Source: Euborellia annulipes
Lineage: Eukaryota > Arthropoda > Insecta > Dermaptera > Anisolabididae
DNA: 64,000 nt
Reading direction: 5' to 3'
NCBI GenBank assembly: GCA_023213315.1
Contig: JAKCPI010005689.1
Location: 62,001 to 126,000 of the forward strand
The number at the start of each line of letters is the position of its first letter. Within the stretch, counting starts at the first letter, position 1. A program made the translations under genes and the position numbers. Below are positions 62,082 to 64,000 of this stretch, piece after piece. The notes below the pieces were generated by a model, which saw only the letters and a program-made list of their open reading frames with translations, was not told the DNA's origin and did no database searches.

Positions 62082-63724
62082 ATGAAAAAGTTTTTGAAAT
62101 ACCTTCTGGTATTAATCATTCTTATTTTAATTGCAGGAATTGTTTTCTTGTTTAGACCGACTGCGTCAAAACAAGTAGAAACTGCAAAAGATGAACCAGT
62201 TGTTGATGCTGTTCTTGTTGGCGGCGGCATCATGAGTGCCACTCTTGGTACTTATCTCACCGAGCTTGAACCAAACTGGCAAATTCGTATGTATGAACGT
62301 CTTGACCAAGTTGCTCAAGAAAGTTCAAACGGCTTTAACAATGCCGGAACAGGCCACTCTGGCTTTATGGAAATGAACTATACCGAAGAAAAAAACGGTA
62401 AGATGGAAATTGTCAAAGCTGAAAAAGTTGCTTCTCAATTTGAAGTCGCTAAACAGTTTTGGTCATATCAGGTAAAACAAGGCGTTTTAGCTGATCCAAA
62501 ATCATTCATTAACCCAGTTCCGCACATTGCTTTCGTTTGGGGCGATAACGTTCAATTCTTAGAAAAAACGTTATGCTGCCATGATTCAAAGCCCGTTGTT
62601 CAAAGGCATGAAATTTACTGAAGACCCAGCTGTAATTAAACAATGGGCACCTTTAGTAATGAACGATCGTGATCCTAGCCAAAAAGTTGCAGCGACCCGT
62701 ATGGATGTTGGCTCTGACGTAAACTATGGTTCTATCACTAAGCAATTGGTGAATCGTTTAGATCAAAACCCGAATTTCAAATTACAGACTTCAACCGAAG
62801 TGTCTGGCATCAGCCAAAATGATGACAAAACTTGGACTGTGTCTTTCAAAAATTTGAAAACTGGTAAAGTAGATCACGTTAAAACACGTTTTGTATTTAT
62901 TGGTGCAGGTGGTGCAGCAGTTAAATTATTGCAACTCACTGGCTTACCAGAAGCGAAACAATATGCAGGCTTCCCTGTCGGTGGTGAGTTCTTAATTACT
63001 GACAATCCAAAAATTACTGCAGAACACACAGCAAAAGTATATGGCCGTGCTGAACTTGGTGCGCCTCCAATGTCTGTGCCACATATTGATACGCGTTATA
63101 TCGACGGTAAAAAATATGTATTGTTTGGACCATTTGCGACTTACTCAAACAAGTTCCTGAAAAATGGTTCTCAGATGGACTTGCTTGCATCAACGAACAA
63201 AAACAACGTTTTACCAATGACCACTGTTGGTTTGGAAAACCTTGATCTTGTTAAATACTTGGTGAGCCAAGTCATGATGTCAGAACAAAGACCGTCTTAA
63301 TGAACTTCGTAAATACTACCCAGATGCGAAAGCTGAAGACTGGCGTTTAAGCCAAGGTGGTCAACGTGTTCAGATCATCAAAAAAGAACCGGGTAAACCA
63401 GCTACACTTCAATTCGGTACAGAAATCTTTGCGTCTAAAGATGGTGCTGTAACTGCGTTGTTAGGTGCGTCTCCGGGTGCTTCGACTTCTCCATACATCA
63501 TGCTCAACTTGCTTGAAAAAGCTTTCCCTGAGCAAACTGAAGGTAAATGGAATCAGAAGCTTCATGAAATTGTTGTTTCGTATAAACAAGACCTAAGCAA
63601 AGATCCTGTATTACTCGACAAAGTTCGTCAATACACAAGTTCTACACTTGGCTTGAACTATACATCTCCGTTCAAAGCTGCAAACGATGAAACTGCTGCT
63701 GCTCCTGTTGCAAAAGCAAACTAA
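62082..63724 (+). pseudogene. mqo: Malate:quinone oxidoreductase, frameshifted twice
   Basis: About 547 residues in three pieces. An N-terminal membrane helix ([20 protein letters not shown]) precedes the usual enzyme. FAD motif [32 protein letters not shown] is the family signature. A6 at 62563-62568 has one extra base (five A give [15 protein letters not shown]). Near 63283 one extra G breaks it; removal gives [25 protein letters not shown]. Ends VAKAN. Oxidises malate to oxaloacetate and feeds quinone. Confidence 0.9.
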
Positions 63725-63749
63725 GTTTGATGATGTATAAGTAAAATTC

Positions 63750-63786
63750 CAAAAGGATGAATTTCGATTCGTCCTTTTGTTTTTTA
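63750..63786 (+). terminator. Rho-independent terminator of mqo
   Basis: Stem CAAAAGGATGAAT / ATTCGTCCTTTTG (one mismatch) capped by a TTCG tetraloop, followed by TTTTTT. Confidence 0.88.
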
Positions 63787-63814
63787 GACTTCAGTTGAGA
63801 TATTTAGAATAGCT

Positions 63815-64000
63815 ATGACGCCTTTAAACTCATCATCCCGCCTCTTTTCATTTTGTTTTAAGCTCGTGCTTATTTTGCTACTGGCTTATCTTTGGTTAAG
63901 CGGTTTTTATATGTGGATGATTGGTGGTACAGCCATTTACATAAGCTCAGCCATGTTGCTCGCAATGACCGCTTATGTCTTTAAGCTCGGCAAATATCAG
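63815..64000 (+). CDS. gcd: Quinoprotein glucose dehydrogenase, N-terminal membrane part (partial)
   Basis: 62 residues to the window edge: two hydrophobic helices (about 15-37 and 40-57) with LWLSGFYMWMIGGTAIYISSAMLLAM, matching the membrane-anchor domain of the PQQ membrane glucose dehydrogenase. No long coding run is closed inside the window. In Acinetobacter it oxidises glucose to gluconate in the periplasm; the secreted epimerase at 16178 would support it. Identification rests on a short N-terminal stretch. Confidence 0.55.
   Translation, partial: MTPLNSSSRLFSFCFKLVLILLLAYLWLSGFYMWMIGGTAIYISSAMLLAMTAYVFKLGKYQ

Overview
The window is about 39% G+C (by eye) and reads as chromosomal Acinetobacter DNA, most probably from the A. 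calcoaceticus-baumannii complex. The basis is gene content and protein style: a pgaBCD locus, two BCCT carriers divergent from betI-betB-betA, a membrane-anchored Mqo next to a PQQ glucose dehydrogenase, MetH, DsdA and PnuC. I see no rRNA, tRNA, CRISPR array, insertion sequence or prophage.

Layout. 1-1452: the end of a formylglycine-generating enzyme gene, a small lipoprotein and a strongly structured candidate RNA. 1453-10334: a 515-residue protein of unknown function, D-serine ammonia-lyase, a Pit-type phosphate transporter and cobalamin-dependent methionine synthase. 10455-15526: a two-subunit transketolase with a short-chain dehydrogenase, an ACS-type transporter and a divergent LysR regulator. 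15539-23065: a hypothetical protein, a secreted aldose 1-epimerase, an inserted-looking lipoprotein gene, a fosmidomycin-resistance-type exporter with an AraC regulator, glutaminase with a STAS domain, and a second peptide deformylase. 23287-39189: an MHS transporter, then a long minus-strand catabolic cluster (porin, ThDP enzyme, aldehyde dehydrogenase, aspartate dehydrogenase, two SDRs, alpha/beta hydrolase, cupin, MFS carrier, ferredoxin reductase, VOC ring-cleavage dioxygenase, Rieske oxygenase, small HTH-like protein, Rieske ferredoxin) with a divergent IclR regulator. I do not recognise this pathway as a described one. 39231-43976: a small protein, PnuC, an EamA exporter and a crotonase/hydrolase/TetR operon. 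44020-47793: pgaD, pgaC and pgaB without pgaA. 48033-53687: FKBP, YaeQ, a DctA-like symporter, a COG0523 GTPase, a small secreted protein, a thioesterase and MarC. 53695-61594: the choline/glycine-betaine locus, in which the end of betI and the start of betB are replaced by about 630 bp of unrelated DNA. 62082-64000: Mqo and the start of Gcd.

A pervasive feature is single-base indels, mostly in homopolymers, that split or mis-terminate about twenty otherwise well-conserved genes. The simplest reading is homopolymer sequencing error rather than mass pseudogenisation. I therefore give whole-gene spans for split genes and say where the frame breaks. The betI/betB disruption, the missing pgaA and the galM/exporter insertion cannot be explained by single-base error.
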